From positions 3,348,001 through 3,412,000 of the forward strand of contig NC_007651.1 in assembly GCF_000012365.1 (NCBI RefSeq): DNA of 64,000 nucleotides, in the 5' to 3' direction. Below are positions 9,783-22,824 of this stretch, piece after piece. The stretch comes from Burkholderia thailandensis E264 (lineage in GTDB: Bacteria > Pseudomonadota > Gammaproteobacteria > Burkholderiales > Burkholderiaceae). Position 1 is the first letter of the stretch; the number at the start of each line of letters is the position of its first letter. The translations under genes were made by a program, and so were the position numbers. The notes under the pieces are model-generated. The model saw only the letters and a list, made by a program, of their open reading frames with translations, was not told the DNA's origin and made no database searches.

Positions 9783-11174
9783 TTACGTCGCCGACACCCG
9801 CCGCCCCACGCTCGCCTGCGCATCGCGGCCGCGCTTGTTCAGCCACGACGCCGCCAGCACGATCAGCGCAAGCACCGCCGTCGCGCCCACTTCCATCCGG
9901 TGCGCCTCGCTCACCAGCATCACCGTCAGCACGCCGCAAATGAACAGGATCACCGCCCACGTGATCCACGGGAAACACCACATCCGCAGTTGCAAACGCT
10001 CGCCCGTCGCGTCGAGCATCTTGCGCATCCGCAACTGCGAGATCGCGATCACGAGATACACGAGCAACGCGATCGCGCCCGACGTCGCAAGCAGGAAACC
10101 GAACACCTGCTCGGGCATCACGTAGTTCGCGATCACCGTGATGAAGCCGAACGCGGTCGACGCGAGCACCGCCGCGCGCGGCGTGCCGCTTGCATCGGTA
10201 CGGCGCAAGAGCGCGGGCGCGTCGCCGCGCCTCGACAGCGAGAAGATCATCCGCGACGCCGTGTAGAGCGCCGAATTCAGGCAGCTCGCGACCGACACCA
10301 GCACGATCACGTCGATGATCGCCTTCGCGTGCGGCACGCCGATCAGCTCCATCGCGCGCTGATACGAGCCGTGCGCGGGCAGCAGCGCGTCGTTCCAAGG
10401 CACGAGCGCCGCGACGACGAAGATCGAGCCGAGATAGAACAGCGAGATCCGCCAGATCACCGAATTCGTCGCGCGGACGATCTGGCGCTCCGGGTGCTCG
10501 GATTCGGCCGCGGCGATCGTGACGATCTCGGTGCCGAGGAACGAGAACATCGTCGTCAGCATCGCGGCGAGCACCGCGCCGATGCCGTTCGGCATGAAGC
10601 CGCCCGCGTTCACGAGGCGCGCCGCGCCCGATACGTTCGAGCCCGGCAGCAGGCCGACGATCGCCGCGCCGCCGATCGCGAGGAATACGACGATCGCGAC
10701 CACCTTGATGAGCGCGAACCAGAATTCGAATTCGCCGTAGTTCTTGACCGAGAAAAGATTCGTGACGGTGAGCACCGACGTGATGCCGAGTGCGAAGATC
10801 CACGTCGCGACGCCGGGGAACCACGCATTGAGAATCGTCGCGGCGGCCGTGGCCTCGATCGGAATCACGAGCACCCAGAACCACCAGTAGAGCCAGCCGA
10901 TCGTGAAGCCCGCCCAATGGCCGATCGCGCGATCGGCATAGGTCGAGAACGAGCCGCTGTCCGGCTGCGCAACCGCCATCTCGCCGAGCATCCGCATCAC
11001 GAGCACGACGAGCAGCCCCGCGATTGCGTAAGCGATCAGCGCGGCCGGACCGGCCTCCGCGATCGCATGCCCCGAACCGACGAACAACCCGGCGCCGATC
11101 ACGCCCGCGATCGACAGCATCGTGACGTGGCGCTGCTTCAGGCCGGTTCCGAGGCCTGTCTGACTTCCTTTCAT
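9783..11174 (-). CDS. Amino acid permease (GabP-like, APC superfamily)
   Basis: A 463-residue inner-membrane transporter with about 12 hydrophobic spans. The N-terminal signature GLKQRHVTMLSIAGVIGAGL matches the amino acid transporter family that includes GabP, AnsP and ProY. The GAGLFVGSG loop in span 1 binds substrate carboxyl groups in relatives. Span 3 to 4 carries YWWFWVLVIPIEA, a pattern seen in 4-aminobutyrate permeases, so GABA is a reasonable guess only. The start at 11174 (MKGSQTG) is chosen over one 13 codons upstream because it has a strong GGAGGG ribosome site. It stands alone. Confidence 0.88.
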   Translation of the reverse strand: MKGSQTGLGTGLKQRHVTMLSIAGVIGAGLFVGSGHAIAEAGPAALIAYAIAGLLVVLVMRMLGEMAVAQPDSGSFSTYADRAIGHWAGFTIGWLYWWFWVLVIPIEATAAATILNAWFPGVATWIFALGITSVLTVTNLFSVKNYGEFEFWFALIKVVAIVVFLAIGGAAIVGLLPGSNVSGAARLVNAGGFMPNGIGAVLAAMLTTMFSFLGTEIVTIAAAESEHPERQIVRATNSVIWRISLFYLGSIFVVAALVPWNDALLPAHGSYQRAMELIGVPHAKAIIDVIVLVSVASCLNSALYTASRMIFSLSRRGDAPALLRRTDASGTPRAAVLASTAFGFITVIANYVMPEQVFGFLLATSGAIALLVYLVIAISQLRMRKMLDATGERLQLRMWCFPWITWAVILFICGVLTVMLVSEAHRMEVGATAVLALIVLAASWLNKRGRDAQASVGRRVSAT

Positions 11175-11672
11175 GTCTCCCTCCAAAAAAACGGTTCCGG
11201 TGTGACCGGGCATCGCGTGAAGGCGGCGCGGGGGCTTTGTTGTTATCGAACCGTTCAGGCGCGACGGGCGTCGCGCGTCGATCGGACGTCATGCCTGCGG
11301 CCATGCGAACGGGCGCGCCGCGCAGATCTGCGAGGCTGCGTTCGGCATGCGCCGCGCATGCGGCAACGCATGGCGGCGTGCCCGTCGTCGGCATCGTGAT
11401 CGGCCGCCTTCGAAGCGAAGCAGTGTAAGCACCAAACGGTTCGCGACTAAGAACCAATTCGCGAATTTCGATGGAACCACTTGCCGGATCGACGAACGTG
11501 CGACCGTCGCACGGCCTGTCCGACGCGCTCGCGCGGCCCGAAAAGCCGCGCGAAAAAACGGTCGGATGCCGATTCCCGATGCTTGACGAAACACGCGCGA
11601 TGGCAGCGGAAAACATGCAACGTCGTCATCCGGATCGCGTGGCGCCGCCCGCCGGCCCGGCGCGTCACGTCG
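11175..11672. other. Intergenic with one perfect palindrome
   Basis: About 500 bases upstream of the permease. AATTCGCGAATT at 11456-11467 is a perfect 12-base palindrome in a locally AT-richer stretch and could be an operator for the leftward permease. No gene is supported. Confidence 0.35.
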
Positions 11673-12005
11673 TCATGCCACGTCGTCACGCCATTTCGCC
11701 GGCACCGTCGCCCGCCACTCGCGCAGCAGCAACGCCTTCACGGTGTCGGGCTGCGCGGCCGACAGGCGCACGAGCACGATCGGCCAGCCGAGATAGTGAT
11801 CGGTCACGTAGAACACGTCGGGGGCCGATTCGACCAGCCACGCGCGCTCGTCGGGGCCCACGCCCTTGACGACCAGCGTGTCGCCGTCTTCGCGCAACCG
11901 CGCAAGCAGCTTGCCGCGCACCTTGAGCGCCGGCGTGCCGTACGACATGCCATCCTCGACGCCACGCCACGCGAGCGCGATCCGCCTGACTTCATCGAAT
12001 GTCAT
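11673..12005 (-). CDS. MmcQ/YjbR-like protein
   Basis: A 110-residue single-domain protein of the MmcQ/YjbR group, which has a CyaY-like or double-wing fold and is often called DNA-binding without firm proof. It starts MTFDEVRRIALAWRGVEDGM, and the SYGTPALKVRGKLLARLRED segment matches the family core. The C-terminal half has the VTDHYLGWPIVLVRL block and ends with helix LLLREWRATV. The length is normal for the family. It is monocistronic as far as can be seen. Its upstream region carries a tandem octamer repeat. Confidence 0.8.
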   Translation of the reverse strand: MTFDEVRRIALAWRGVEDGMSYGTPALKVRGKLLARLREDGDTLVVKGVGPDERAWLVESAPDVFYVTDHYLGWPIVLVRLSAAQPDTVKALLLREWRATVPAKWRDDVA

Positions 12006-12583
12006 GGTTTCTCCTGGACGTTCCCGCCGGAATCACGCCCGGCCACCGTACCTGAAAATCGCGCCGTTCGCTCGTTCGCTCGTTCGCTCGTTCGCTCGTT
12101 CGCTCGTTCGCTCGGCGCGCGCGAGCGCCGGCGCGTGCCCCTGGACCGCGACGATCGCGAACGCGAACGCAATCGCCTTCGCCGCGCGCTCGCGAAAATC
12201 GGCGCCCGGTAGGCGCGGCCCGCGTCGCAGACGAAATCCGCGGCGGCTCGACGACTTCTCGTCCCGCCTCGTCTATCCGCCGCATCACGCGGAGCGCGCG
12301 AAAGTAGCCGCGTTCGGCCGCCCGACATTGACGACGCGCGCTCGGACGGCGCGGCGTCGATGTCCGGCGACGCGCCGTAGCCGCGGCCTCGCACCACGGC
12401 GGCCGCGAACGCCGCCCGCCGTCCGGTCCCGTCGGCCGGCCGCGTCGTCGGCTTCGTTCCCCCGCCGAAATCCGTTCCATCTTCCTGATGTGACGATGCG
12501 CGGCGGATTTTCTTCAGCGCTTCGCCGCGCTTAAGATGCCGTCAGGCCGCTTGCCCCATCGACAACGACAAACGAGAGAGACC
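12006..12583. other. Intergenic with octamer repeat
   Basis: About 580 bases between the YjbR-like gene and the DUF3761-type gene. Apart from the six-copy octamer repeat at 12067 and a modest ribosome site near 12575, I see no gene, RNA or terminator. Confidence 0.4.
12067..12114. repeat. Tandem octamer repeat, six copies of TTCGCTCG
   Basis: Six uninterrupted, identical copies of the 8-base unit TTCGCTCG. The array lies 60-110 bases upstream of the YjbR-like gene start. Short tandem repeats of this type vary in copy number between Burkholderia strains by slippage. Confidence 0.95.
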
Positions 12584-12886
12584 ATGTCCATTTCCCTGCC
12601 TCGAGTGGCGCGGCGCATCGCCGTCGCGCTCGCGATCGCGGCGCTGCCGCCCGCCCCCGCATTCGCCTATTTGCCGAACGCGCCCGCCGCCGGCGGCGAG
12701 GCCGACCTCGACCGCCACGATACGTACCGCAACCGCGACGGCGAGACCGTGCACGCGCCCGCGCATTCGAAATCGGGCCGCGTCCCCGAAGGGGCGACGG
12801 CGCGCTGCCGCGACGGCGCATACAGCTTCAGCCGGCACCGGCGCGGTACGTGCTCCGGGCACGGCGGCGTCGCCGCGTGGCGCTAG
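12584..12886 (+). CDS. Exported DUF3761-type protein
   Basis: A 100-residue precursor. Residues 1-28 form a signal peptide (ARRIAVALAIAALPPAPAFA, cut after AFA), so the product is periplasmic or secreted. The C-terminal block ATARCRDGAYSFSRHRRGTC followed by SGHGGVAAW is the hallmark of the DUF3761 family. Its two cysteines probably form a disulfide and the SRH/GHGG residues are the most conserved. The function is unknown. The ATG at 12584 has a GAGAGA ribosome site. It is monocistronic. Confidence 0.78.
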   Translation: MSISLPRVARRIAVALAIAALPPAPAFAYLPNAPAAGGEADLDRHDTYRNRDGETVHAPAHSKSGRVPEGATARCRDGAYSFSRHRRGTCSGHGGVAAWR

Positions 12887-13160
12887 GGCGGCCGCGACAC
12901 GGAACGCACCGCCGGGGCGCAATCGGCCCGGCATCGCGCGAGCGCTCGGCTGCGGCCCCCTCCCGCAGGATCGATGCGAATCCGACGCGCGCCGGGCGCG
13001 CACCCGTACCGCGCCGAGTACAATGGCGGTTCGCGCCGCGCAGCCGCGGCACCGCCGCCGGCACGCGCCGCGGCCGCTTCCACGAACCGAATCCGCACGT
13101 CGCCGCCGCCGGCCCAGCCGGCGCGCGGCCGCGTGAATTTCCACTCTTTCAATCACGCAG

Positions 13161-14828
<1,668 letters not shown>

Positions 14829-15155
14829 CGGCCGGCGCGCGCAAGCGTTCGTCGTTCGCGGGGACAGGCGTCGCGCAGGCGGCGAAGGCTCGCCGCGACC
14901 GGCGCGCCGCGCGTCTTGCGACGGCGATCGGCATGCCGTGCGCCGCGCACGATCCGCGTCGCGCGCGGCGCGAGACATCGCCGAACGAAAAGCGGGCGAC
15001 GTGAGTGACAACTCGAAAAGGTCATCGTCGATTCGACCTTCGGTTTGCCATTCACGTCGCCCGCTTTTTTCATGCGCATCGCCGATCCATCGCCGATGCG
15101 CGCGCGCGGCCAATCCTCAGCCGCGACGCCCCGCGCCGCCGCTTCGCCCGTAGCG
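14829..15155. other. Intergenic between convergent ettA and HAD genes
   Basis: About 330 bases; the only structure seen is the long nested inverted repeat at 14988-15070. Confidence 0.5.
14988..15070. terminator. Long nested inverted repeat, probable bidirectional terminator
   Basis: Outer arms AAAAGCGGGCGACGTGAGTG and its near-complement CATTCACGTCGCCCGCTTTT (one mismatch) enclose an inner AAGGTC / GACCTT hairpin. The structure is 83 bases long in total. T-runs follow the outer stem on both strands, which fits termination of ettA and of the opposing HAD operon. Confidence 0.7.
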
Positions 15156-15779
15156 TCAGCCGAGCACGCCCAGCTCGCGCAGCCGCGCCTGCGTCGCCTC
15201 GGCGCTCGTGTGGTGAATCCCGTGCCAGCCGAGCGCGGTCGCGGCTGCGGCGTTCTTCGCGTTGTCGTCGATGAAGGCGAGCTCGTGCGGCGCGACGCCC
15301 GGCAGGTGCGGCTCGATCCGCGCGTGCATCTCGCGGTAGATCGCTGGATCGGGCTTCACGAGCTTCACGCGGCCGGACACGACGATGTCCTTGAAGCGCC
15401 GCAGCACCGGAAAGGTCTCCCACGCATACGGAAACGTCTGCGCGGACCAGTTCGTAAGCCCGAAGAGCGGCACGCCGCGCGCGTCGAGCTCGTCGACGAG
15501 CGCGACGCCGCCCGCGAGCTCGCCGCCGATCATCTCCCGCCAGCGCGCGTAGAACGCGCGGATCAGCGCCTCGTGCTCGGGAAACTGCGCGATGCGCTCG
15601 TCGGTTCCCTCGTCGATGGTCTGGCCGCCGTCCTGCCTGACCACCCAGTCCATTCCGCACACGTGCATGAGGAACCAGCGCCGCTCGGCTTCATCGGGAA
15701 TCAGTTGCTTGTACAGATACTCGGGGCTCCAGTCGATCAGCACGCCGCCGAAATCGAACACCACAGCCTTGATGGTCAT
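15156..15779 (-). CDS. HAD-family hydrolase
   Basis: A 207-residue haloacid dehalogenase superfamily member. Motif I is VFDFGGVLIDW; in place of the usual second aspartate it has glycine (DFGGV), as in the HAD-IA variant 3 group. Motif II is LTNWS, motif III the lysine in KLVKPDP, and motif IV FIDDN. Members act on small phosphorylated or halogenated substrates; specificity cannot be read from sequence. The start ATG overlaps the stop of the cysteine hydrolase gene by 4 bases, so the two are translationally coupled. Confidence 0.88.
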   Translation of the reverse strand: MTIKAVVFDFGGVLIDWSPEYLYKQLIPDEAERRWFLMHVCGMDWVVRQDGGQTIDEGTDERIAQFPEHEALIRAFYARWREMIGGELAGGVALVDELDARGVPLFGLTNWSAQTFPYAWETFPVLRRFKDIVVSGRVKLVKPDPAIYREMHARIEPHLPGVAPHELAFIDDNAKNAAAATALGWHGIHHTSAEATQARLRELGVLG

Positions 15780-16327
15780 GCGAACTCCGCGGCGAGCACG
15801 TCGTCGAGCAGCCGCGGCGCGACGCCGTTGCCCGAAAACGAACAGTTGCTCCAGATGAAATTGTGATGCGCGACGATTTGCGCCGCGCTCAGGTGAGCGC
15901 GATCGTTCGTCGTGTGCAGATCGGAGACGACCGTCGTCCGGTAGCCGAGGAGCGCCGCGCGGCGCGCCGCCGAATCGACGCAGAATTCCGACGCGTAGCC
16001 GCAGATCACGACCGCGTCGACGCCGTGCGCGGAAAGTTGCGCGGCAAGCGGCGTGCCGTGGAACGCGTCGCTTGCGCGCTTGCGGATGCGCCAGTCGGCA
16101 TCCGCGCACGCGAGATCCGCATGCAGTTGCCAGCCGGGCGCGCCGGGCACGATGTCGTCGCCCGCGTCGCCGTCGTGCTGCACGAAGCACACGGGCGCGC
16201 CCGCCGCGCGCGCCGCCGCCGTCAGCCGGTTGATGCCCGCGACGACCTCGTCCAGCCGGTGCGCGGGCTTTGCCCTCTGCAGCAGCCCGCGCTGCATGTC
16301 CACCACGATCACCGCCACCTTCGCCAT
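15776..16327 (-). CDS. Isochorismatase-like cysteine hydrolase
   Basis: A 183-residue isochorismatase-fold hydrolase. The catalytic triad pattern is visible: Asp in VIVVDMQRG (near residue 10), Lys in WRIRKRASDAF, and Cys in VICGYASEFCVDSAA. Relatives hydrolyse nicotinamide, biuret, N-carbamoyl compounds or isochorismate; the substrate here is unknown. The start is set by a GGAGGG ribosome site 8 bases upstream. The stop overlaps the HAD start (ATGA-type). It is preceded by the aminopeptidase P gene on the same strand with a 98-base gap. Confidence 0.88.
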   Translation of the reverse strand: MAKVAVIVVDMQRGLLQRAKPAHRLDEVVAGINRLTAAARAAGAPVCFVQHDGDAGDDIVPGAPGWQLHADLACADADWRIRKRASDAFHGTPLAAQLSAHGVDAVVICGYASEFCVDSAARRAALLGYRTTVVSDLHTTNDRAHLSAAQIVAHHNFIWSNCSFSGNGVAPRLLDDVLAAEFA

Positions 16328-16425
16328 ATGCCGCCCTCCGTTGTTATCGTTCGATCGTTCGCCCCGCCCGCCGGCACCCGCGGCCGGCGATCCGGCGACG
16401 GGCGACGCCGGCGGCCGCGCGTCCG

Positions 16426-18240
16426 TCAGATCGGCTGCGTGCGCGCGTCGAGCCACGCCTTCGCGTCGCCCGACACGTGCTTGCCGACCCGCTCGCGCAC
16501 CGTCGCGTGATACGCGTTCAGCCATGCGCGCTCGTCGCCGTCGAGAAGCGCGGGCAACACGCAGCGCGTGTCGATCGGGCAGAGCGTCAGCGTCTCGAAT
16601 TCGAGGAAATCGCCGAACTCGGTCTGGCCCGCCGCGCGGTTCACGACGAGATTCTCGATGCGCACGCCCCACTTGCCCGGCCGGTACACGCCGGGCTCGA
16701 TCGACGTGATCATCCCCTCTTCCATCGCCGTGTAAGGCTCGGCGGGCGCATGGTGCGAGATCACCTGCGGCCCTTCGTGGACGTTCAGGAAATAGCCGAC
16801 GCCGTGCCCCGTGCCGTGCCCGTAGTCGAGCCCGGCCGCCCACATCGGCGCGCGCGCGATCGCGTCGAGCATCGGCGAGCGGATGCCGCGCGGGAAGCGC
16901 GCGCGCGACAGCGCCATCATCGCCTTCAGCACGATCGTGAAGTCGCGCCGGTGCGCGTCGCCGATCGCGCCGACCGGCACGACGCGCGTGATGTCGGTCG
17001 TCCCGCTCAGATACTGGCCGCCCGAATCGACGAGCAGCAAGCCGTCGCCTTCGATCGTCGCGTGCGCGGCGGACGTCGCGCGATAGTGCGGCATCGCGCC
17101 GTTCGCGTTGAAGCCCGCGATCGTCGCGAAGCTCGGCGACACGTAGCCCGGCCGGCGCGCGCGCGCGGCGGTGAGCTGCTCGTCGATCGTCAGCTCGGTG
17201 ATCGTCTCGCGGCCGAGCGCGCCCTCGAACCACGCGAAGAATTCGGCGAGCGCCGCGCCGTCGAGCTCCATCGTCGCGCGCACATGCTCGATCTCGGCGG
17301 GCGTCTTGCGCGATTTCGCGAACGTCGACGGATTCACCGCCTCGATCACGCGCACCTGCTGCGGCACCGCCTGCAGCAGCCCGTACGTGACGCGGCGCGG
17401 ATCGATCAGCAGCCCCGCGCCCTCGGGCAGCGCGGCGAGCGCCGCGGCCGCGGCGTCGTACGGCTTCACGTCGACGCCGTCCTGCGCGAGCGACGTCGCG
17501 AGCTCGGGCGACACCTTGCCGTCGGCGACGAACAGCGTCGCGCGCTCGAGGCCGACGAGCGCGTGCGCGACGAACACCGGGTTGTAGTTGACGTCGGCGC
17601 CGCGCAGGTTGAAGAGCCAGGCGAGATCGTCGAGCGTCGACACGAAATGCCACTGCGCGCCCTGCTCGTGCATCGCGCGACGCACCTGCGCGAGCTTGCC
17701 CGCGCGGGCCGTGTCTGCCTGCGGCGCCGCGTGCTCGAACACCGCGTCGCCGGGCAGCGACGGGCGCTGCGGCCAGATCGCGTCGAGCAGGTCGAGATCG
17801 GTGCGCAGCACGATGCCGCGCGGAGTGAGCGCGGACGTGAGCGCGCGCGCCGCCGCGACGCCGAGCACCGCGCCGTCCACGCCGACCGTCGTGCCCTCGG
17901 GCACGTGCTCGGCGAGCCATTCGACGTGCGGCTGCGTCTGCTGGCCGCCCGCCATCTTCATCAGCGCGACGCCCGTGCCCGCGAGCTGCGCCTCGGCCTG
18001 CACCCAGTAGCGGCTGTCGACCCAGAGGCCCGCGAAATCGGCGGTCACGACAAGCGTGCCGACCGAGCCGGTGAAGCCCGACAGCCATTGCCGCGCCTGC
18101 CAGCGCTCGGGCAGATACTCGGACAAATGGGGATCGGCGGACGGCACCACGTAGGCGGCCAGATCCTCGCGCGTCATCGCGCCGCGCAACAGGGCAAGAC
18201 GCGCCGGCACGGGCGACGGATCGGGAAGTCGGGCATTCAT
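16426..18240 (-). CDS. Xaa-Pro aminopeptidase (M24B, aminopeptidase P family)
   Basis: A 604-residue three-domain aminopeptidase P, which frees the first residue from peptides with proline in position 2. Two creatinase-like N-terminal domains lead into a C-terminal pita-bread domain. The dinuclear metal ligands are all visible: the two aspartates in LLVDSGGQYLSGTTDITRVV, the histidine in GTGHGVGYFLNVHEGP, and the two glutamates in SIEPGVYR and RIENLVV. It resembles the long eukaryote-like form rather than the 440-residue E. coli PepP, hence no symbol. No signal peptide is seen. Confidence 0.92.
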   Translation of the reverse strand: MNARLPDPSPVPARLALLRGAMTREDLAAYVVPSADPHLSEYLPERWQARQWLSGFTGSVGTLVVTADFAGLWVDSRYWVQAEAQLAGTGVALMKMAGGQQTQPHVEWLAEHVPEGTTVGVDGAVLGVAAARALTSALTPRGIVLRTDLDLLDAIWPQRPSLPGDAVFEHAAPQADTARAGKLAQVRRAMHEQGAQWHFVSTLDDLAWLFNLRGADVNYNPVFVAHALVGLERATLFVADGKVSPELATSLAQDGVDVKPYDAAAAALAALPEGAGLLIDPRRVTYGLLQAVPQQVRVIEAVNPSTFAKSRKTPAEIEHVRATMELDGAALAEFFAWFEGALGRETITELTIDEQLTAARARRPGYVSPSFATIAGFNANGAMPHYRATSAAHATIEGDGLLLVDSGGQYLSGTTDITRVVPVGAIGDAHRRDFTIVLKAMMALSRARFPRGIRSPMLDAIARAPMWAAGLDYGHGTGHGVGYFLNVHEGPQVISHHAPAEPYTAMEEGMITSIEPGVYRPGKWGVRIENLVVNRAAGQTEFGDFLEFETLTLCPIDTRCVLPALLDGDERAWLNAYHATVRERVGKHVSGDAKAWLDARTQPI

Positions 18241-18258
18241 GATTTCACCTGCAAACGT

Positions 18259-20389
<2,131 letters not shown>

Positions 20390-20457
20390 CGGCGCCCGGC
20401 CTGCCCGCCCCTTCCTTTCCCTTTTCGAATTCTTCCCTGGGAGCATCGCTCCGCACC

Positions 20458-21540
20458 ATGAAGACGAGCATGCAAAGCAAGCTCGACCAGCTCACAACCC
20501 GGCTGGCCGAACTGAACGACCTGTTGAGCCGCGAGAACGTCACCGCGGACCTCGACCAGTATCGCAAGCTGACGCGCGAGCACGCGGAGATCGGCCCCGT
20601 CGTCGAGCATTATGCGCAGTGGCGCCAGGCGCGCGCCGACGAACTCGCCGCGCAGGAACTGCTCGCCGACGCGTCGATGCGCGACTTCGCCGAGGACGAG
20701 CTGCGCGGCGCGCGCGAGCGGATGAGCCGCCTCGCGGCCGAACTGCAGACGATGCTGCTGCCGAAGGACCCGAACGACGAACGCAACATCTTCGTCGAAA
20801 TTCGCGCGGGCACGGGCGGCGACGAATCGGCGCTGTTCGCGGGCGACCTGCTGCGGATGTACCTGCGCTACGCGGAGCGGCAGCGCTGGCAGGTCGAGAT
20901 GATGTCGGAGAGCCCGTCGGATCTCGGCGGCTACAAGGAAGTGATCGTGCGGATCGCGGGCTATGGCGCGTACTCGCGCCTGAAGTTCGAATCGGGCGGC
21001 CACCGCGTGCAGCGCGTGCCCGCCACCGAGACGCAGGGCCGCATCCACACGTCCGCATGCACGGTCGCGGTGATGCCGGAGGCCGACGAGATCGGCGAGG
21101 TCGAGATCAATCCGGCCGATCTGCGGATCGACACGTTCCGCGCGTCGGGCGCGGGCGGCCAGCACATCAACAAGACCGATTCGGCGGTGCGCGTCACGCA
21201 CATTCCGACAGGGATCGTCGTCGAGTGCCAGGACGACCGCTCGCAGCACAAGAACAAGGACCGTGCGCTAAAGGTGCTCGCCGCGCGGATCAAGGACAAG
21301 CAATATCACGAGCAGCACGCGAAGGAAGCGGCCACGCGCAAGAGCCTGATCGGCTCGGGCGACCGCTCCGAGCGGATACGCACGTACAACTTCCCGCAGG
21401 GCCGGATGACCGATCACCGGATCAACCTGACGCTGTACAAGCTCGAGCAGATCATGGACGGCGATCTCGACGAGCTGATCGCCGCGCTCGTCAGCGAGCA
21501 CCAGGCCGAGCTGCTCGCGTCGCTCGGCGACGCCGAATGA
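20458..21540 (+). CDS. prfA: Peptide chain release factor 1
   Basis: A 360-residue class I release factor that reads UAA and UAG. The codon-recognition tripeptide PAT is at residues 188-190 and the peptidyl-transferase motif GGQ at 233-235, both at the E. coli positions. The glutamine of GGQ is the substrate of the methyltransferase PrmC, encoded 26 bases downstream. An alternative ATG lies four codons in (MQSKL). Length and motif numbering support the first ATG. Confidence 0.97.
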   Translation: MKTSMQSKLDQLTTRLAELNDLLSRENVTADLDQYRKLTREHAEIGPVVEHYAQWRQARADELAAQELLADASMRDFAEDELRGARERMSRLAAELQTMLLPKDPNDERNIFVEIRAGTGGDESALFAGDLLRMYLRYAERQRWQVEMMSESPSDLGGYKEVIVRIAGYGAYSRLKFESGGHRVQRVPATETQGRIHTSACTVAVMPEADEIGEVEINPADLRIDTFRASGAGGQHINKTDSAVRVTHIPTGIVVECQDDRSQHKNKDRALKVLAARIKDKQYHEQHAKEAATRKSLIGSGDRSERIRTYNFPQGRMTDHRINLTLYKLEQIMDGDLDELIAALVSEHQAELLASLGDAE

Positions 21541-21565
21541 CGCCGCCCGCCCCACGCGCCCCCCG

Positions 21566-22423
21566 ATGAACACGACGAGCCCCGCGCACGCCACCGCCGC
21601 CCGCCTGCTGCGCGCGTCGCCGCTCGACGCGGTCGACGCGCGAATCCTGCTCGCGCACGCGCTCGGCTGGAGCCGCACGCAGTTGATCACGCGCGCCGAC
21701 GAGCCGCTCGACGCGGCGGCGATCGAGCGCTATCTGGCGCTCGAAGCGCGCCGCGCGGCGGGCGAGCCGGTCGCGCAGCTCACCGGCGCGCGCGAGTTCT
21801 TCGGCCTCGATTTCGACGTCACGCCGGACGTGCTGATCCCGCGCCCGGAGACGGAGCTGCTCGTCGAGACGGCGCTCGACGCGATCGACGGCATCGCGTC
21901 GCCATGCGTGCTCGATCTCGGCGCGGGCAGCGGCGCGATCGCGGTGTCGATCGCGTCCGTGCGGCCGGACGCGCGCGTGTGGGCGCTCGACCGCTCGGCC
22001 GCCGCGCTCGACGTCGCGCGCCGCAATGCGCGCAAGCTGCTCGATCCGGCGCGCGCGGGCGGCCCGCTGCGGTTTCTCGAAAGCGACTGGTACGCGGCGC
22101 TCGATCCCGGCCTGCGCTTTCACGTCGTCGTCAGCAACCCACCGTACATCGCGCGGCACGATCCGCATCTCGCCGAAGGCGACCTGCGCTTCGAGCCGCG
22201 CGGCGCGCTCACCGACGAAGACGACGGCCTCGCCGCGATCCGCACGATCGTTGCGGGCGCGCATGCGTTCGTCGCTCCGGGCGGCGCGCTGTGGATCGAA
22301 CACGGTTACGATCAGGCGGCCGCGGTGCGCGCGCTGCTCGAAGCGGCGGGCTTCGCCGACGTCGAATCGCTTGCGGATCTCGCATCGATCGAGCGCGCGA
22401 CGGGCGGCCGCCTGCCCGGCTGA
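21566..22423 (+). CDS. prmC: Release factor glutamine methyltransferase
   Basis: A 285-residue S-adenosylmethionine-dependent methyltransferase that modifies the GGQ glutamine of RF1 and RF2. The N-terminal five-helix domain (residues 1-80 or so) docks the release factor. The AdoMet site shows VLDLGAGSGAIAVSIA. The catalytic NPPY motif is at residues 191-194, in VVSNPPYIARHDP. The upstream PRPETELLVE block is also diagnostic. It is downstream of its substrate gene prfA. Confidence 0.96.
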   Translation: MNTTSPAHATAARLLRASPLDAVDARILLAHALGWSRTQLITRADEPLDAAAIERYLALEARRAAGEPVAQLTGAREFFGLDFDVTPDVLIPRPETELLVETALDAIDGIASPCVLDLGAGSGAIAVSIASVRPDARVWALDRSAAALDVARRNARKLLDPARAGGPLRFLESDWYAALDPGLRFHVVVSNPPYIARHDPHLAEGDLRFEPRGALTDEDDGLAAIRTIVAGAHAFVAPGGALWIEHGYDQAAAVRALLEAAGFADVESLADLASIERATGGRLPG

Positions 22424-22502
22424 CGGGGCGCTCGCCGCCCGCCGGCCCAGGTGAAATCCAGTATCATTTCTTTTCTCACGCCCAGCCACAGCAAGGTCAG
22501 TC

Positions 22503-22811
22503 ATGGACACCCAACAACGCATCAAGCAAATCGTCGACGAAAACCCGGTCGTGCTCTTCATGAAAGGCACCGCGCAGTTCCCGATGTGCGGCTTTTCGGG
22601 CCGCGCCGTCCAGGTGCTGAAGGCGTGCGGCGTCGACCAGTTCAAGACGGTCAACGTCCTCGAAGACGAGGAGATCCGTCAGGGCATCAAGGCGTTCTCG
22701 AACTGGCCGACGATCCCGCAGCTCTACGTGAAGGGCGAATTCGTCGGCGGCTCGGACATCATGATGGAGATGTACCAGTCGGGCGAGCTGCAACAGCTCT
22801 TCACCGCCTGA
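22503..22811 (+). CDS. grxD: Monothiol glutaredoxin (Grx4 type)
   Basis: A 102-residue monothiol glutaredoxin with the active site CGFS starting at C29 ([14 protein letters not shown]). The glutathione-binding blocks [19 protein letters not shown] and the N-terminal FMKGT lysine are intact. Such proteins bind [2Fe-2S] clusters as glutathione-bridged dimers and deliver them to targets. The length is typical for the bacterial single-domain form. An AAGG ribosome site precedes the ATG. It is followed 13 bases later by ubiX. Confidence 0.95.
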   Translation: MDTQQRIKQIVDENPVVLFMKGTAQFPMCGFSGRAVQVLKACGVDQFKTVNVLEDEEIRQGIKAFSNWPTIPQLYVKGEFVGGSDIMMEMYQSGELQQLFTA

Positions 22812-22824
22812 TCGCTCCCCTCCG

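Noticed and set aside
12061..12120. CRISPR-like array
   Set aside because: The octamers are contiguous with no spacers; this is a simple tandem repeat. No spaced repeats were found anywhere in the window.
15156..18088. HAD, cysteine hydrolase and aminopeptidase as fused large proteins
   Set aside because: Long open frames run through the boundaries, but proper starts with ribosome sites and family-length products show three separate genes.
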